From contig JABCZN010000004.1 in assembly GCA_013289665.1 (NCBI GenBank), forward strand, positions 1 to 64,000: 64,000 bases of DNA, given 5' to 3'. Source of the stretch: Acidobacteriota bacterium. Its GTDB lineage: Bacteria; Acidobacteriota; Terriglobia; Acidiferrales; UBA7541. This document shows positions 8,956 to 19,895 of the stretch, one piece after another. A program made the translations under genes and the position numbers. The notes under the pieces were generated by a model. That model saw only the letters and a program-made list of their open reading frames with translations. It had not been told where the DNA came from and did no database searches. Each line of letters opens with the position of its first letter. Positions within the stretch are counted from its first letter, which is position 1.

Positions 8956-9459
8956 ATGGAAATCCAAACCATCAAGCCCTTTCTCCACTATTTCGGCAAC
9001 GTCCGCGAACGCACCATTCGGGTGGCCCGCTGCATCCCGCCCGACAAGCTGGATTGGACCTACGCTCCAGGAAAATTCACGCTCGGCGATCTGCTCAGGC
9101 ACATCGCGGTCACCGAACGCTATATGTGGGGTGAAAATCTGCAGGGAAAGCCCAGCCAGTACAAGAGCCACGGCAAGGAATTAGCCGACGGTTACGAAAA
9201 TGTCCTGGCGCTGATGGAACGCCTGCACAAGGAATCGCTGGAGATATTCTCGCGCCTCAGTGACGCCGATTTGCAGACCAAATGCAAAACGCCGGGCGAT
9301 GCCCGAATCACCAAGTGGAAGTGGCTGCGGCTGATGGTCGAGCACGAAATCCACCATCGTGGGCAGATCTACCTGTATCTCTCGATGCTCGGCGTGCCGA
9401 CGCCGCCGTTATACGGAATGACCAGCGAGGAAGTTCGCCGCCAGGACGGCGGCGAATGA
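8956..9459 (+). CDS. DinB-like four-helix metalloprotein
   Basis: 167 residues from an ATG at 8956. Two histidine motifs typical of DinB/YfiT-like proteins are visible: LGDLLRHIAVTERYMWG (about 43-59) and MVEHEIHHRGQIYLYLSM (about 124-141), which together give the three-His metal site. The family includes bacillithiol- or mycothiol-dependent transferases and many proteins of unknown role. The protein ends nine bases before the convergent mscS-like gene. The longer reading frame that runs in from 7912 is an overlap with the MFS gene and not the true start. Confidence 0.8.
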   Translation: MEIQTIKPFLHYFGNVRERTIRVARCIPPDKLDWTYAPGKFTLGDLLRHIAVTERYMWGENLQGKPSQYKSHGKELADGYENVLALMERLHKESLEIFSRLSDADLQTKCKTPGDARITKWKWLRLMVEHEIHHRGQIYLYLSMLGVPTPPLYGMTSEEVRRQDGGE

Positions 9460-9467
9460 ATTTCCGC

Positions 9468-11297
9468 CTATTTCCGCTCCGGCCAGGTTTCTTCTTTTCC
9501 GCCCAATAGTTGCACGGCCGCCTGGTTCAATTTCGAACGCAATGCAAACCGCTCGTTGGCCTTTGTGATGTAACGCACTGCAACTTCCACGCCGCCCAGC
9601 ACCGGCTTCACGCTGATAGCTGGCAATGCGGAAAACCCGCTCATGTCCCGTGAACCCGCCGCGCGCCGCCATTCCTGCTCCGCCTGCTGGCCGCTTTCCC
9701 GCGTTTCTTCTTCCACTTGCTTGCGGATCGCTTCGACGATGGGGTAGGGATCCTTCCCGGTCGGCAGCACGACGGTGAGTTCGTCCCACAACCACTGCCC
9801 GGTGGTGGAAAAATTAAAATAGTGTCCTTCAATCGCGAAGCTGTTGGTGAACGTCACACGCCGCCCGGTCGGATGCCCGGAGTCTGTCCAGTTCCCGGTC
9901 TCCAGCAGCACCGTATGAAACATCCCGAGCTCGACAACTTCGCCGGTCACTCCGTTAATCTCCACCCAATCGCCGAGCCGGATTCCGTTTTTTCTCATCA
10001 GCACAAACCAACCGAGGAAGCCAACAATGAAATCCTTCAACGCAACAGTCAGTCCCGCGCCCGCGAGCCCAAGAAATGTGCCCAGCTGACTCGGTGGCCC
10101 GAGAATCACCAGCAATATAAGCAGCACGGCGAGAATCTGGATCGAAACGCGCGTCACGGTTCGCAATGTCTCCACTTGCCGCCGGTCCAGTGCCGTCTTC
10201 CCCAGCAGTATTTCCAGCCAGGTATCGAAAAAGACGCCTATCAAGAGAATGCCAAGAATGACGATCAGACCAATCAGTGCGCGGTGAACGACCGCTTTCT
10301 GATTCCCGGCGATCACCTGGATCCACTTCCCGTAGTTATCGGCGAGCTGTTTCTGGTCGTCCATCCTCTTGTCGAACGACGCCATAGCTTTCTGCTGGCC
10401 GGATCGCCGCTTCGCCGCTTTCACCAGCGCCGCGGCATCGTCGTGGCTCAGTTTCGATTGCCCAGCGCCGTTTCCCGTTCCTTGACTTGTGTTTGCCGGA
10501 CCGCTCGCTTGCGCTGAACTGTTTTTCCCGGCATTCAGCTCCGCTTCGACTTCATTGTGTCTCGCCGAAAGCGATGCCGCTGCCGACTCCGCCGCTTGTT
10601 TCGCTTGCCACAAGACCAGTTGTTTTTGATGGAGCGTCATCCATTGCTGGAATCGATGAATTAATCCAGCCTGGTCCACCGTGCCTGTGACGTTCACGCG
10701 CAATGCATCCGTGGCTTCCGAAGACGCTTTGTGCTCCTGCATCATTGCCTCAATGCGGCTCTTCGGGTCGCCTCCTGCGCGCTCGAGATCCCCCTTGGCA
10801 TCGTCCACTTCATCCTGATGCTCTTCTTGATGAGCCGTCGCCAGGACGAGCTGGTCGTGCAACGCGTCCTTCCTGGCTCCGGTAGCCTTCGCATCGTCGG
10901 CCGTCAAGCGCGCTACTAAAGCGTTGTCGGCATCGAGACTGTCTTCGGCAGTTTTCAGACGTGCCTGAATCTCTTTTGCCTGTGCGCTTAACACCGGCGG
11001 GTGGTCTTCCGCATCGCGCTCCGCCGCCGCATAGGCCAGATCCATCTGGAGGTCGGCAAGCCTCAGGGCTTCCTGGGCGAAGGGCTGTTCCTCCGGGCTC
11101 GCCGGCATTTTCGCCAGACGCTGCGCGGTCAGCAAAGGTGATTGGTCCACCAGCGGCGCCTGCGCCGTCCGAGCGCCGCTTCCCACGCTTCCCGCGGGCG
11201 GGGTTTCGGCAGTCTGCCCCGTTCGCAGCAATCCGAATATGCTCGCCGCCAGGAGTACGGCCAACACCACAGCTAAAATCTTTTGTACTGGTTTCAT
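9468..11297 (-). CDS. Mechanosensitive channel of the MscS family with a long periplasmic coiled-coil domain
   Basis: 609 residues. A signal peptide or first helix (about 6-25) is followed by about 300 residues rich in Ala, Gln, Glu and Lys with heptad character, predicted to be helical and periplasmic. Three membrane helices follow, with the pore-lining segment FLGLAGAGLTVALKDFIVGF and then the MscS beta domain (IRLGDWVEINGVTGEVVELG, then FTNSFAIEGHYFNFS). It should open under membrane tension to release solutes. It is larger than E. coli MscS (about 286) and resembles the MscK/YbiO type in layout, though the N-terminal region is not recognisably homologous. Confidence 0.85.
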   Translation of the reverse strand: MKPVQKILAVVLAVLLAASIFGLLRTGQTAETPPAGSVGSGARTAQAPLVDQSPLLTAQRLAKMPASPEEQPFAQEALRLADLQMDLAYAAAERDAEDHPPVLSAQAKEIQARLKTAEDSLDADNALVARLTADDAKATGARKDALHDQLVLATAHQEEHQDEVDDAKGDLERAGGDPKSRIEAMMQEHKASSEATDALRVNVTGTVDQAGLIHRFQQWMTLHQKQLVLWQAKQAAESAAASLSARHNEVEAELNAGKNSSAQASGPANTSQGTGNGAGQSKLSHDDAAALVKAAKRRSGQQKAMASFDKRMDDQKQLADNYGKWIQVIAGNQKAVVHRALIGLIVILGILLIGVFFDTWLEILLGKTALDRRQVETLRTVTRVSIQILAVLLILLVILGPPSQLGTFLGLAGAGLTVALKDFIVGFLGWFVLMRKNGIRLGDWVEINGVTGEVVELGMFHTVLLETGNWTDSGHPTGRRVTFTNSFAIEGHYFNFSTTGQWLWDELTVVLPTGKDPYPIVEAIRKQVEEETRESGQQAEQEWRRAAGSRDMSGFSALPAISVKPVLGGVEVAVRYITKANERFALRSKLNQAAVQLLGGKEETWPERK

Positions 11298-11620
11298 GTT
11301 TGTCTTAAGCTGGTTCCGTCATTTTAGTATGCTTCCCGCCCGCCACAAACAACTCCTTCGCAAAATTTTTCAGAGGCCGTAATCCTCGACCATGGAGTCC
11401 GTTACGAGGAACACGGTCCCGCGGTCACCACACAATCGAGGTAAGCACGAACTGCGAGAATGATCCGGCAACTCCGAAAACTCGGCTACCGGGTCGAACC
11501 GCAGAATTCCCATTCGAGCAATCCAGTTGGAAGGTGTTTTTCGACCCTGCTCGGCACATGATAAAAACGCCCCGATGTCTCGGGGCGTTTCGCGTTTCGC
11601 TTTTCAGATTTCGGTTCTTC
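11298..11620. other. Intergenic region between rpoD and the mscS-like gene
   Basis: 323 bases separate two minus-strand genes. The rpoD terminator lies at 11563-11590, and the promoter of the mscS-like gene should lie near its high-coordinate end. A short plus-strand peptide MIRQLRKLGYRVEPQ (from 11459) faintly resembles the end of transposase-type proteins, but it is too short to call. I see no other gene. Confidence 0.5.
11563..11590 (-). terminator. Intrinsic terminator of rpoD
   Basis: An 11-base perfect stem (AAACGCCCCGA at 11565-11575 paired with TCGGGGCGTTT at 11580-11590) has a four-base loop. Read on the minus strand it is followed by a run of T. It lies 31 bases past the rpoD stop codon, the expected distance for a Rho-independent terminator. 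Confidence 0.9.
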
Positions 11621-13360
<1,740 letters not shown>

Positions 13361-13853
13361 TGCACTCCTCCCGCTTCCTGAATGTGTCTCTCGATTTCCG
13401 CGCGAACTTCACTGCTGTAGTTCCGCGCACTGTCCACACGAAATGCAGAGAGGAAGCCCACAAGGGGCGAAGGGAGGGAGCGAGTCCCCCGGAAGACTCT
13501 CAATTTTTTCGGTGAAGCCCGATGCGCCGTGCTGTGTCTTTTGTGCTGCTGCACGCTTGCCCGCCTGCCGTGCCGTTGCCGAACGGTTCCAAGCACTATA
13601 GACATACATATAGATGCCGGAACAGACCAATCCGTTATCCGCGAAACCCTTCCACGCTACACGCTTAAGTCCCTTCTTGTCAATATTTTAGTTTGAGGAA
13701 AACACTGCGCGGAAGTGGAAGACTCAGGGACCCATTGGCCGCTGAATTCCATACCAGATAAAGGATTTAGCCAGACCCCAGACGGATTTTTCGATTTTCG
13801 AACCTGAACCTTCCACAGGCGCGCACCCCGCAGCCGGCCTCAATGCCCCGACC
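13361..13853. other. Long upstream region of rpoD
   Basis: 493 bases lie between the rpoD start and the end of the DUF2127 gene. Short reading frames here lack family features and I do not call them genes. A perfect TTGACA on the minus strand at 13678-13683 is the best promoter candidate. The part near 13590-13620 is AT-rich, with TATAGT and TATATG-like hexamers on the minus strand. Confidence 0.5.
13654..13683 (-). promoter_or_regulatory. Candidate rpoD promoter
   Basis: On the minus strand TTGACA (13678-13683) is followed after 18 bases by TAGCGT (13654-13659), a poor -10 element. The -35 match is perfect and the start of rpoD is about 290 bases downstream. The weak -10 and the long leader keep confidence low; the AT-rich TATAGT at 13595-13600 could belong to an alternative promoter. 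Confidence 0.3.
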
Positions 13854-14312
13854 TTAGCCGGAGCGGCCATCCCGGATTCGCCGGATCAGATAACCCACCA
13901 GGACCAGGTTGATCACCAATATCCCCGCTTTGCCCGCACTCGGGTGGCGCACCAGCTCGTAGATCTCGACCGGCAGGAACGAACCCGTGATGATGACGGT
14001 GAACCACATCGCCCACCTTTTCAGCAGCCACAGGCCTACTCCCTCCGTCAAAAACAGCCCGCCGTAGAGAAAGCTGCCCACGATTAGATCCCGGACCCGG
14101 TTCGGCGTAAGCGCCGCCGCCGTCAAAAGAGCGCGGCCCACGAACCGGCTGTTCTGGTCCAGCCCCAGCACCGCGACCCAATTCTCGACCAGGCTTGCGA
14201 TGTCGGTGTGAAGAAGTTTGAGCGCCGCCACTCCGACCGCGATCAGCAGAATCCCCTTCAGCAGTTTGAACAACGCAATCAGCCGCACCACCGTGGTTTG
14301 AGAAGTTTTCAT
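13854..14312 (-). CDS. DUF2127 family membrane protein
   Basis: 152 residues from the ATG at 14312 (MKTSQTTVVRLIALFKLLKG); a TTG at 14342 would add ten residues. Predicted helices lie at about 8-30, 70-95, 97-120 and 125-145. The opening RLIALFKLLKGILLIAVGVA, the middle VGSFLYGGLFLTEGVGLWLL and the ending KRWAMWFTVIITGSFLPVEI match the DUF2127 pattern. The function is unknown. It sits between a HAD phosphatase gene and rpoD on the same strand. Confidence 0.7.
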   Translation of the reverse strand: MKTSQTTVVRLIALFKLLKGILLIAVGVAALKLLHTDIASLVENWVAVLGLDQNSRFVGRALLTAAALTPNRVRDLIVGSFLYGGLFLTEGVGLWLLKRWAMWFTVIITGSFLPVEIYELVRHPSAGKAGILVINLVLVGYLIRRIRDGRSG

Positions 14313-14394
14313 GGATGTGCTCGTTCGCTGCCGCGCGAGCAAGACAAAACTTCACTAAATCCCCCTGAGCGCCTCAACGCGGACTCTTGCCCAA

Positions 14395-15012
14395 CTATGT
14401 TGTTCTCTCCCACGGCGGAGGCACCTTCACCCAAGCCATTCCGCCGGCCTTTGCCGCCTCGATCCCCATCTCCGTATCTTCAAATACCAGGCAAGCCTCA
14501 GGAGCCACGCCAAGATTCGTCGCCGCCTGCAGAAACGCTTCCGGGTCGGGCTTGCTTTTCCGATACTCCCCCGCGCAGACCAGCGTGTCGAACCGGTCGA
14601 GGAGCCTCAGCGCGGTAAGCGACGCGGTCACCGCTTCCCGCGTGCTCCCGGAAACCACTGCGAACGGAATCCGCCCGTGCTGCGCTTCGATGTGCGCCAG
14701 GACTTCAGGGATTGCCCGGAGCTGCGGGAGCATTTCGAAGTACAGGTGCTCCTTCCTCTCAGACATTTCCTCCACCGGCATGCGCAATCCATTCCTCTCG
14801 TTTAGCCGCGCAATAATCTCCACCACCGGCATGCCGCCCCAGGCGTAGAATTCTTCCTCGGCAAATTCGCAATTCCATCCGGCCAGCGCCTGCTTCCACG
14901 CCAGGTAGTGCAGCGGCATGGAATCCACAATCGTGCCGTCGCAATCAAACAGATACGCCCCAAATCTCCCCCCGGGTATTTTCAGTTTCATCAACAGAAC
15001 ACCAACTCCCAT
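14395..15012 (-). CDS. HAD-superfamily hydrolase, beta-phosphoglucomutase-like
   Basis: 205 residues. Motif I is YLFDCDGTIVDSMPLHYLAW (aspartates about 24 and 26), motif II is AVVSGSTREAV, and motifs III/IV are KSKPDPEAFLQAA and CLVFEDTEMGIEAAKAGGM. The small helical cap of the phosphoglucomutase/phosphatase group lies between motifs I and II. The substrate, probably a sugar phosphate, is unknown. It follows dnaG by 50 bases on the same strand. The start is probably MGVGVLLMKLK or the methionine seven residues further in. Confidence 0.85.
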   Translation of the reverse strand: MGVGVLLMKLKIPGGRFGAYLFDCDGTIVDSMPLHYLAWKQALAGWNCEFAEEEFYAWGGMPVVEIIARLNERNGLRMPVEEMSERKEHLYFEMLPQLRAIPEVLAHIEAQHGRIPFAVVSGSTREAVTASLTALRLLDRFDTLVCAGEYRKSKPDPEAFLQAATNLGVAPEACLVFEDTEMGIEAAKAGGMAWVKVPPPWERTT

Positions 15013-15062
15013 CTAGGGGCCGGGCTCGCCTGGCCCACTCTTCACTGTTCTCCACGCCGGCG

Positions 15063-16847
15063 CTACCCAGCTGCCGTCAACTGTTTCATCAGCTCCTGCT
15101 TCCGCTCCAGCAACTCCCGCAATCCCGCCCCACTCGGATTGGCCTCGATGGTCTTCTGCACCTTCGCCAATTCCTGCTCAATCTGCCGCCGCCGCAACGC
15201 ATCCAGGCAACTCTCCGCTTCTTCCCAGGTGGGTTCTTGCGCGTCTTCGAATAGGATTTCAAAAAATACCCGCCGCTCCCGTTCTTCCAGTCGGGCGCCA
15301 ATCTCGGTTGCAGGTATCGGCTCGTCAGACAATCCCGCAATTATCAACGCGGCGAAGACCTTTTCTGTCTCCAACCCTTCGTACAACCTCCCGTGCTGCA
15401 GGCGCTGCGCCAGTTCCTTTTTAAAACCTTCCGCCTCGACCAGCATTCGAATCAGCCGCCGCTCGATCTGTTTCGCCGGCCTACCCACAAGTTGCGGCGA
15501 CACTTTCACTTCGCTGAGGCGTTCCGTCGCCGATTTGTTCAGCGCCGCGCGCAGTACCGGCTCGTCAATCCGCAACTGCTGCGCAATTCGCGTGGCCCAT
15601 TCAGACCGCAGCAGCCGGTTCGGGATTCTCTGCACGTAGGGCATCAGGAAATTCAGCGCGCGCTGCTTCCCTTCACCGGTGCTCAAGTCCATCTGCCGCG
15701 CCCGAGCGATCAGGTAATCCACATACGGCGGCGCTCCCTTCAGCAATTTGATGTACGCCTCCGCTCCCTTTTCGCGGATGAACAGGTCCGGGTCGGCTTT
15801 CTTCGCTGCCTCCCCGGGCAGGTCCCCGATCGCCGGCAGGGCCAGCACGCGCACCTCGAAATCGTGCTCGAGCAGCAGGGTCAAGGAACGCTCTGTCGCC
15901 GCCTGCCCCGCCACGTCCGGGTCGTAATTCACAATCACACGCTTCGTGAACCGCCCAAGCAGTTTAATTTGCGGCTCCGCGAGACTGGTGCCGCAACTCG
16001 CCACCACGTTGCCGATCCCCGCGCACGCCACCGCAATCGCGTCCATGTACCCTTCCACCAGAATCGCGAAGTCCTGCCGCCGGATCGGTTCTTTCGCGCG
16101 GTCCATATGATAGAGCACGTTGCTCTTTGAATAAATCGGCGTCTCCGGCGAATTCAGGTACTTCGGCAGGTCGTCGCCCAGCGCGCGGCACCCAAACGCC
16201 ACAATCTTCCCCGATTCGTTGGCAATCGGGAAGGTAACGCGCCGCCGGAAGCGGTCGAACAAGCGCGCGCCCGACTGGTCCCGTGAAATCACCCCCGACT
16301 CCACCAGCAATTTCTCCGCGTACTTCGGCTTCAACTGCCGCAGCAGCGCGTCGCCGCCGCCCGGCGCATACCCGATCCCGAACCGCGCAATCGTTTCGGC
16401 ATTCAACCGGCGGTCTTCCAGGTACGCCCGAGCCGCCCGGCCCTCCGCTGTCGATTCCAGTTGCCGCACGAAAAACGCCTGCGCCTCGCGGTGAATTTCA
16501 ATCAGCGCCGCCCGCTGCTGATTCTCCTTGCGCTCCTCGGGAGTCCTGTCTTTCGGCTGCGGAACGGGAATGCCGCATTTCTCCGCGACAACCTTCACCG
16601 CTTCCGGGAACGGGCACTTCTCCATCTCCATCACGAAGCTGAAAACGTCTCCGCCCTTGCCGCAGCCAAAGCAGTGAAAAATCTGCTTCACCGGGTGCAC
16701 CGCAAACGACGGCGTCTTCTCCTCGTGAAACGGGCACAATCCCGTGAAATTCTGGCCGCTCTTTTTCAGGCGCACGTATTCGCCGATCACGCGAACAATG
16801 TCCGCTTGCTGCTTCACCCGATCCGCAAATGATCCCGTTTCCGCCAT
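15063..16847 (-). CDS. dnaG: DNA primase
   Basis: 594 residues. The CHC2 zinc finger is at about 38-62 (GLCPFHEEKTPSFAVHP, then FHCFGCGKGGDVFSFV). The Toprim catalytic core has ILVEGYMDAIAVACAG with the catalytic glutamate and VNYDPDVAGQAATERS with the DxD pair. A C-terminal helicase-interaction region follows. It makes RNA primers for replication. The gene begins two bases before the mutS2 stop in gene order, suggesting a shared transcript, and is in the same strand group as rpoD, a partial version of the classic rpsU-dnaG-rpoD association without rpsU. Confidence 0.96.
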   Translation of the reverse strand: MAETGSFADRVKQQADIVRVIGEYVRLKKSGQNFTGLCPFHEEKTPSFAVHPVKQIFHCFGCGKGGDVFSFVMEMEKCPFPEAVKVVAEKCGIPVPQPKDRTPEERKENQQRAALIEIHREAQAFFVRQLESTAEGRAARAYLEDRRLNAETIARFGIGYAPGGGDALLRQLKPKYAEKLLVESGVISRDQSGARLFDRFRRRVTFPIANESGKIVAFGCRALGDDLPKYLNSPETPIYSKSNVLYHMDRAKEPIRRQDFAILVEGYMDAIAVACAGIGNVVASCGTSLAEPQIKLLGRFTKRVIVNYDPDVAGQAATERSLTLLLEHDFEVRVLALPAIGDLPGEAAKKADPDLFIREKGAEAYIKLLKGAPPYVDYLIARARQMDLSTGEGKQRALNFLMPYVQRIPNRLLRSEWATRIAQQLRIDEPVLRAALNKSATERLSEVKVSPQLVGRPAKQIERRLIRMLVEAEGFKKELAQRLQHGRLYEGLETEKVFAALIIAGLSDEPIPATEIGARLEERERRVFFEILFEDAQEPTWEEAESCLDALRRRQIEQELAKVQKTIEANPSGAGLRELLERKQELMKQLTAAG

Positions 16848-16849
16848 TT

Positions 16850-19261
16850 TTATAATTTCAGATCAACAACGGTTATCGCTTTACCGCCATGCTCTTCGGT
16901 TTCAAATTCTGCACTTTCAACCAACGGATGCGTCCGAAGAAATTCCCCCAGCCCCTTGCGCAGGGCACCAGTCCCATGCCCATGAATGATCCTGACCCTC
17001 ACCTGGTTCGCCAGTGCCGCCTCATCCAGAAACTTGTCCACCTTCTCGCTCGCTTGTTCAACCGTCAATCCGATGACGTTGATCTCTCCGGTCGGCCCGC
17101 CTTCGCCTGAACGCGCGCTCACCGTAATGTTGTCTCTCTTCGCCGGCTGAATCGCAGCCTTCCCCTTGGCCTCTTCCTCGACTCCGGCAATCTCTTCTAC
17201 CGCCACTTTCATCCGCAACGGCCCGGCTTCAATCTCCGCCATCGCGCCTTCCACGCGGCGCAGTATCACCGGTTTGCTGAAACCCCTCACCCGCACTTTC
17301 ACACCCCGCTGCAAACTTTCCGCGCTGACCTTCTCGAGTGTCTCCAGCCGGATGCCTAAATCCTTTTGCGATTCTGAAATCGTCTGGACCACCGCGGCGT
17401 TCAACTCTTCCTTCGCCGTGCCGCGCACATCCTGCAGTTTCCGCCGCGAGGTCTTCTCCACCTGCGCGCGCAGTTCGCGATCCTTCACCGCCGCCACCAC
17501 TCCGGCCACGTTCTCCTCGAACCGTTTCTGCATCTCCCCGAACTGCTTTTCCAACTCTGCAATGCGCTGCTTCTGCCGCTCCACCCAATCCGAGCGCAGC
17601 TTGTGGCGCTCCGCTTCGAGCGCGTGCCGCTCCTCCGCCATCTGCTTCTGCATGCGGTCCAATTCGTCGCGGCTGCGATGCAGATACGCAATCAGATCCG
17701 CGGCTTCGGCGGCTTCCGGCGTCAGCAGCGACATCGCGTGCTCGATGATCTCCGCCGACAATCCCAGTCTCTGCGCAATCCGAATCCCGCTTGATCCGCC
17801 CGGCACGCCCACCATCAACCGATATGTCGGCCGCAAATTGATCTCGTCAAATTCCACCGCCGCGTTCACAATCCCCGGCGTCTTCGAAGCGTACGTCTTC
17901 AACCGGTCATGGTGCGTCGTGGCCAGCACGATGCAGTTCTTCTTACGAAACTCTTCCAGCAGCGCCACAGCCAGCGCAGCTCCTTCTTCCGGAGCCGTCC
18001 CCGTCCCCATTTCGTCCACCAGCACCAGAGACTTCGGAGTAGCTTCCGCCAGCATCGCTTTCAGATTCAGCATGTGCGCCGAAAAAGTCGAAAGGTCCGC
18101 CGCGATCGACTGCTCATCTCCAATATCCACCAGCACGCAATCAAACAACGGCAGCACCGCCCGCTCGGCCGCCACCGGAATCCCCGCTTGCGCCGAAAGC
18201 GCCGCGATCCCCGTCGTCTTGAGCGCCACGGTTTTTCCGCCGGTATTTGGCCCGCTGATCACCAGCAACCGCTCTTCGCCGCCCAGCGCCAGCGACATCG
18301 GGACAATCGCGCGATTCTCCCGCCGCAACTTGTCTTCGAGCACCGGATGCCGAGCCGTGTCCAGCCGCAACTCGGTCACCTCCGCAAACTCCGGCACGCA
18401 CGCATCGAAATCTCGCGCGAATCGCGCCCGGGCGAACACGCTGTCCAGCTCCGCAATCGTTGCCGCCGCGGCCTCCAGCGGTTCGCCGACCGCCCGCAAG
18501 CGATCCGTCAGCTCCCTCAGGATTCGGACAATCTCCGCCGCTTCGTCTTCCGCCAATTGCACCAACTGGTTATTCGTCTCCACCGTCTCAAACGGTTCCA
18601 CAAACACCGTCTGCCCGGTCCCGCTCGCGCCGTGCACCACGCCCGGCACATTCCGGCGCTGCTCCGAGCGCACGGGAATCACAAACCGGTCGTTGCGCAG
18701 CGTCACGTAGTCTTCGCCGCTCTCCGCCTGCCGCGAACGCAAAATCTGCCGCAGCGTCTGCTGGATCGACTCGCGCGTCTGCTGAATGCTCGCGCGAATC
18801 CGCCGCAGCGCACCGGACGCGTCGTCGCTGATCTCGCCGTTTGGCAAGACACATCGCCGGATCGCCGCCTGCAAGTCCCGGAAATCTCCCACGGACGCAG
18901 ACCGCGCCGCGAGCAGCGGAAATCTTTCGGCATCTTCACGGAACTGCTGCTTCAGCCAGCCGGCTGTTTCAAGCAGAGAACCTGCGTCCAGAAATTCCGC
19001 CGGCTCCAGGACTGCGCCCGGCGCTTCCAGCCGCGCCAACCATGCCACCGGATCGGCCAGTGCGCCAAATCCCAATTCGCGTCCCAGCCGCAGCCACTCG
19101 CGCGCTTCGCGAATCAGCACAAACGCGCTCTCGAGCGCCGCCCGGTTCGTGCTCACCTCCAGCCTATCAATCACCCGCCGTCCCGGCGCAGCCGTCGTCC
19201 GCAGCCGCAGCAGTTCCCGCAGCTTGTCGAACTCCAAAACATCCTGTGCCGACCGCGACAT
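16850..19261 (-). CDS. mutS2: Endonuclease MutS2 with Smr domain
   Basis: 803 residues. An N-terminal clamp/lever region is followed by the MutS ATPase: Walker A ISGPNTGGKTVALKTTGI, Walker B LVLVDEMGTGTAPEEGAALA and the dimer-interface segment. A long coiled coil comes next (about 520-640), then a C-terminal Smr nuclease domain beginning NVIGLTVEQASEKVDKFLDE with the RIIHGHGTGALRKGL motif. Lacking MutS domain I, it is MutS2 rather than MutS; MutS2 proteins act on recombination intermediates or on collided ribosomes. It is immediately upstream of dnaG. Confidence 0.96.
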   Translation of the reverse strand: MSRSAQDVLEFDKLRELLRLRTTAAPGRRVIDRLEVSTNRAALESAFVLIREAREWLRLGRELGFGALADPVAWLARLEAPGAVLEPAEFLDAGSLLETAGWLKQQFREDAERFPLLAARSASVGDFRDLQAAIRRCVLPNGEISDDASGALRRIRASIQQTRESIQQTLRQILRSRQAESGEDYVTLRNDRFVIPVRSEQRRNVPGVVHGASGTGQTVFVEPFETVETNNQLVQLAEDEAAEIVRILRELTDRLRAVGEPLEAAAATIAELDSVFARARFARDFDACVPEFAEVTELRLDTARHPVLEDKLRRENRAIVPMSLALGGEERLLVISGPNTGGKTVALKTTGIAALSAQAGIPVAAERAVLPLFDCVLVDIGDEQSIAADLSTFSAHMLNLKAMLAEATPKSLVLVDEMGTGTAPEEGAALAVALLEEFRKKNCIVLATTHHDRLKTYASKTPGIVNAAVEFDEINLRPTYRLMVGVPGGSSGIRIAQRLGLSAEIIEHAMSLLTPEAAEAADLIAYLHRSRDELDRMQKQMAEERHALEAERHKLRSDWVERQKQRIAELEKQFGEMQKRFEENVAGVVAAVKDRELRAQVEKTSRRKLQDVRGTAKEELNAAVVQTISESQKDLGIRLETLEKVSAESLQRGVKVRVRGFSKPVILRRVEGAMAEIEAGPLRMKVAVEEIAGVEEEAKGKAAIQPAKRDNITVSARSGEGGPTGEINVIGLTVEQASEKVDKFLDEAALANQVRVRIIHGHGTGALRKGLGEFLRTHPLVESAEFETEEHGGKAITVVDLKL

Positions 19262-19296
19262 CCTTCTGGAAAACCTCCTCTTTGGTGATCTATATT

Positions 19297-19869
19297 CTAT
19301 TTTCCCGCTTTCAATTTTTCCGCCAGGTAGTCCGCCGCCCGGGCGGGGTTCGCCGCGCTATACACCAGATTCCCGTTCGCTTCGCCCCACACCCGGTCCT
19401 CCGTCCGAGGTCGCGGCCCCTGCTCCACTTCGCGCACCCGATCGAGAATCGGCTGCCAGAAATCTCCCACCACCACGACAGGCTTCCCCGCGATCACCGA
19501 TTTGTTGAGCATCTCCCAGACCACCGCCAGCTCCACCAGCGTTCCCGTTCCGCCCTTGCACACCGCAAATCCGTCCGCCAGCCGCACCAGTTCAAACAAC
19601 CTCTCGTCCCACGTCTCCATCCGGACTTCCGTGTCCACCCACGCATTCGCCTTGCGCTTGAAAAACTCCGCGGTCACGCCGTAAGTCTTTCCGCCGGCCT
19701 CTTTCGCCCCGCGTGAAACCCCCTCCATCACTCCACCAAACCCGCCGCTGCAAACCGCAAATCCTCGCTTCGCCAATAATTTTCCAAGCTCGCGCGCCTC
19801 TTCATAGTCCGCATCGCCCTCCTTCGGCCGCGAACTCCCGAACACGGTGACAATCCTCTTCGCCCTCAT
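19297..19869 (-). CDS. LOG / lysine-decarboxylase-like Rossmann protein (TIGR00725/00730 type)
   Basis: 190 residues. Features are the N-terminal TVFGSSRPKEGDADYEEA, the nucleotide-binding loop SGGFGGVMEGVSRGAKEAGG (about 41-60) and the PGGxGTxxE-like motif KGGTGTLVELAVVWE (about 104-118). Family members cleave nucleoside 5-monophosphates (cytokinin-activating LOG) or have unknown roles. The exact PGG is KGG here, so catalysis is plausible but unproven. It lies 26 bases after the PBP4-like gene and 35 bases before mutS2. Confidence 0.8.
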   Translation of the reverse strand: MRAKRIVTVFGSSRPKEGDADYEEARELGKLLAKRGFAVCSGGFGGVMEGVSRGAKEAGGKTYGVTAEFFKRKANAWVDTEVRMETWDERLFELVRLADGFAVCKGGTGTLVELAVVWEMLNKSVIAGKPVVVVGDFWQPILDRVREVEQGPRPRTEDRVWGEANGNLVYSAANPARAADYLAEKLKAGK

Positions 19870-19895
19870 CGTGCGCCGATCCTCTCCGCATTTCT

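Noticed and set aside
7912..9459. A 515-codon frame spanning the MFS and DinB genes
   Set aside because: Its first half lies in a wrong frame of the MFS transporter; only the second half (from 8956) matches DinB.
11459..11560. Plus-strand peptide MIRQLRKLGYRVEPQ resembling a transposase end
   Set aside because: Too short and no terminal inverted repeats or flanking target duplications were seen.
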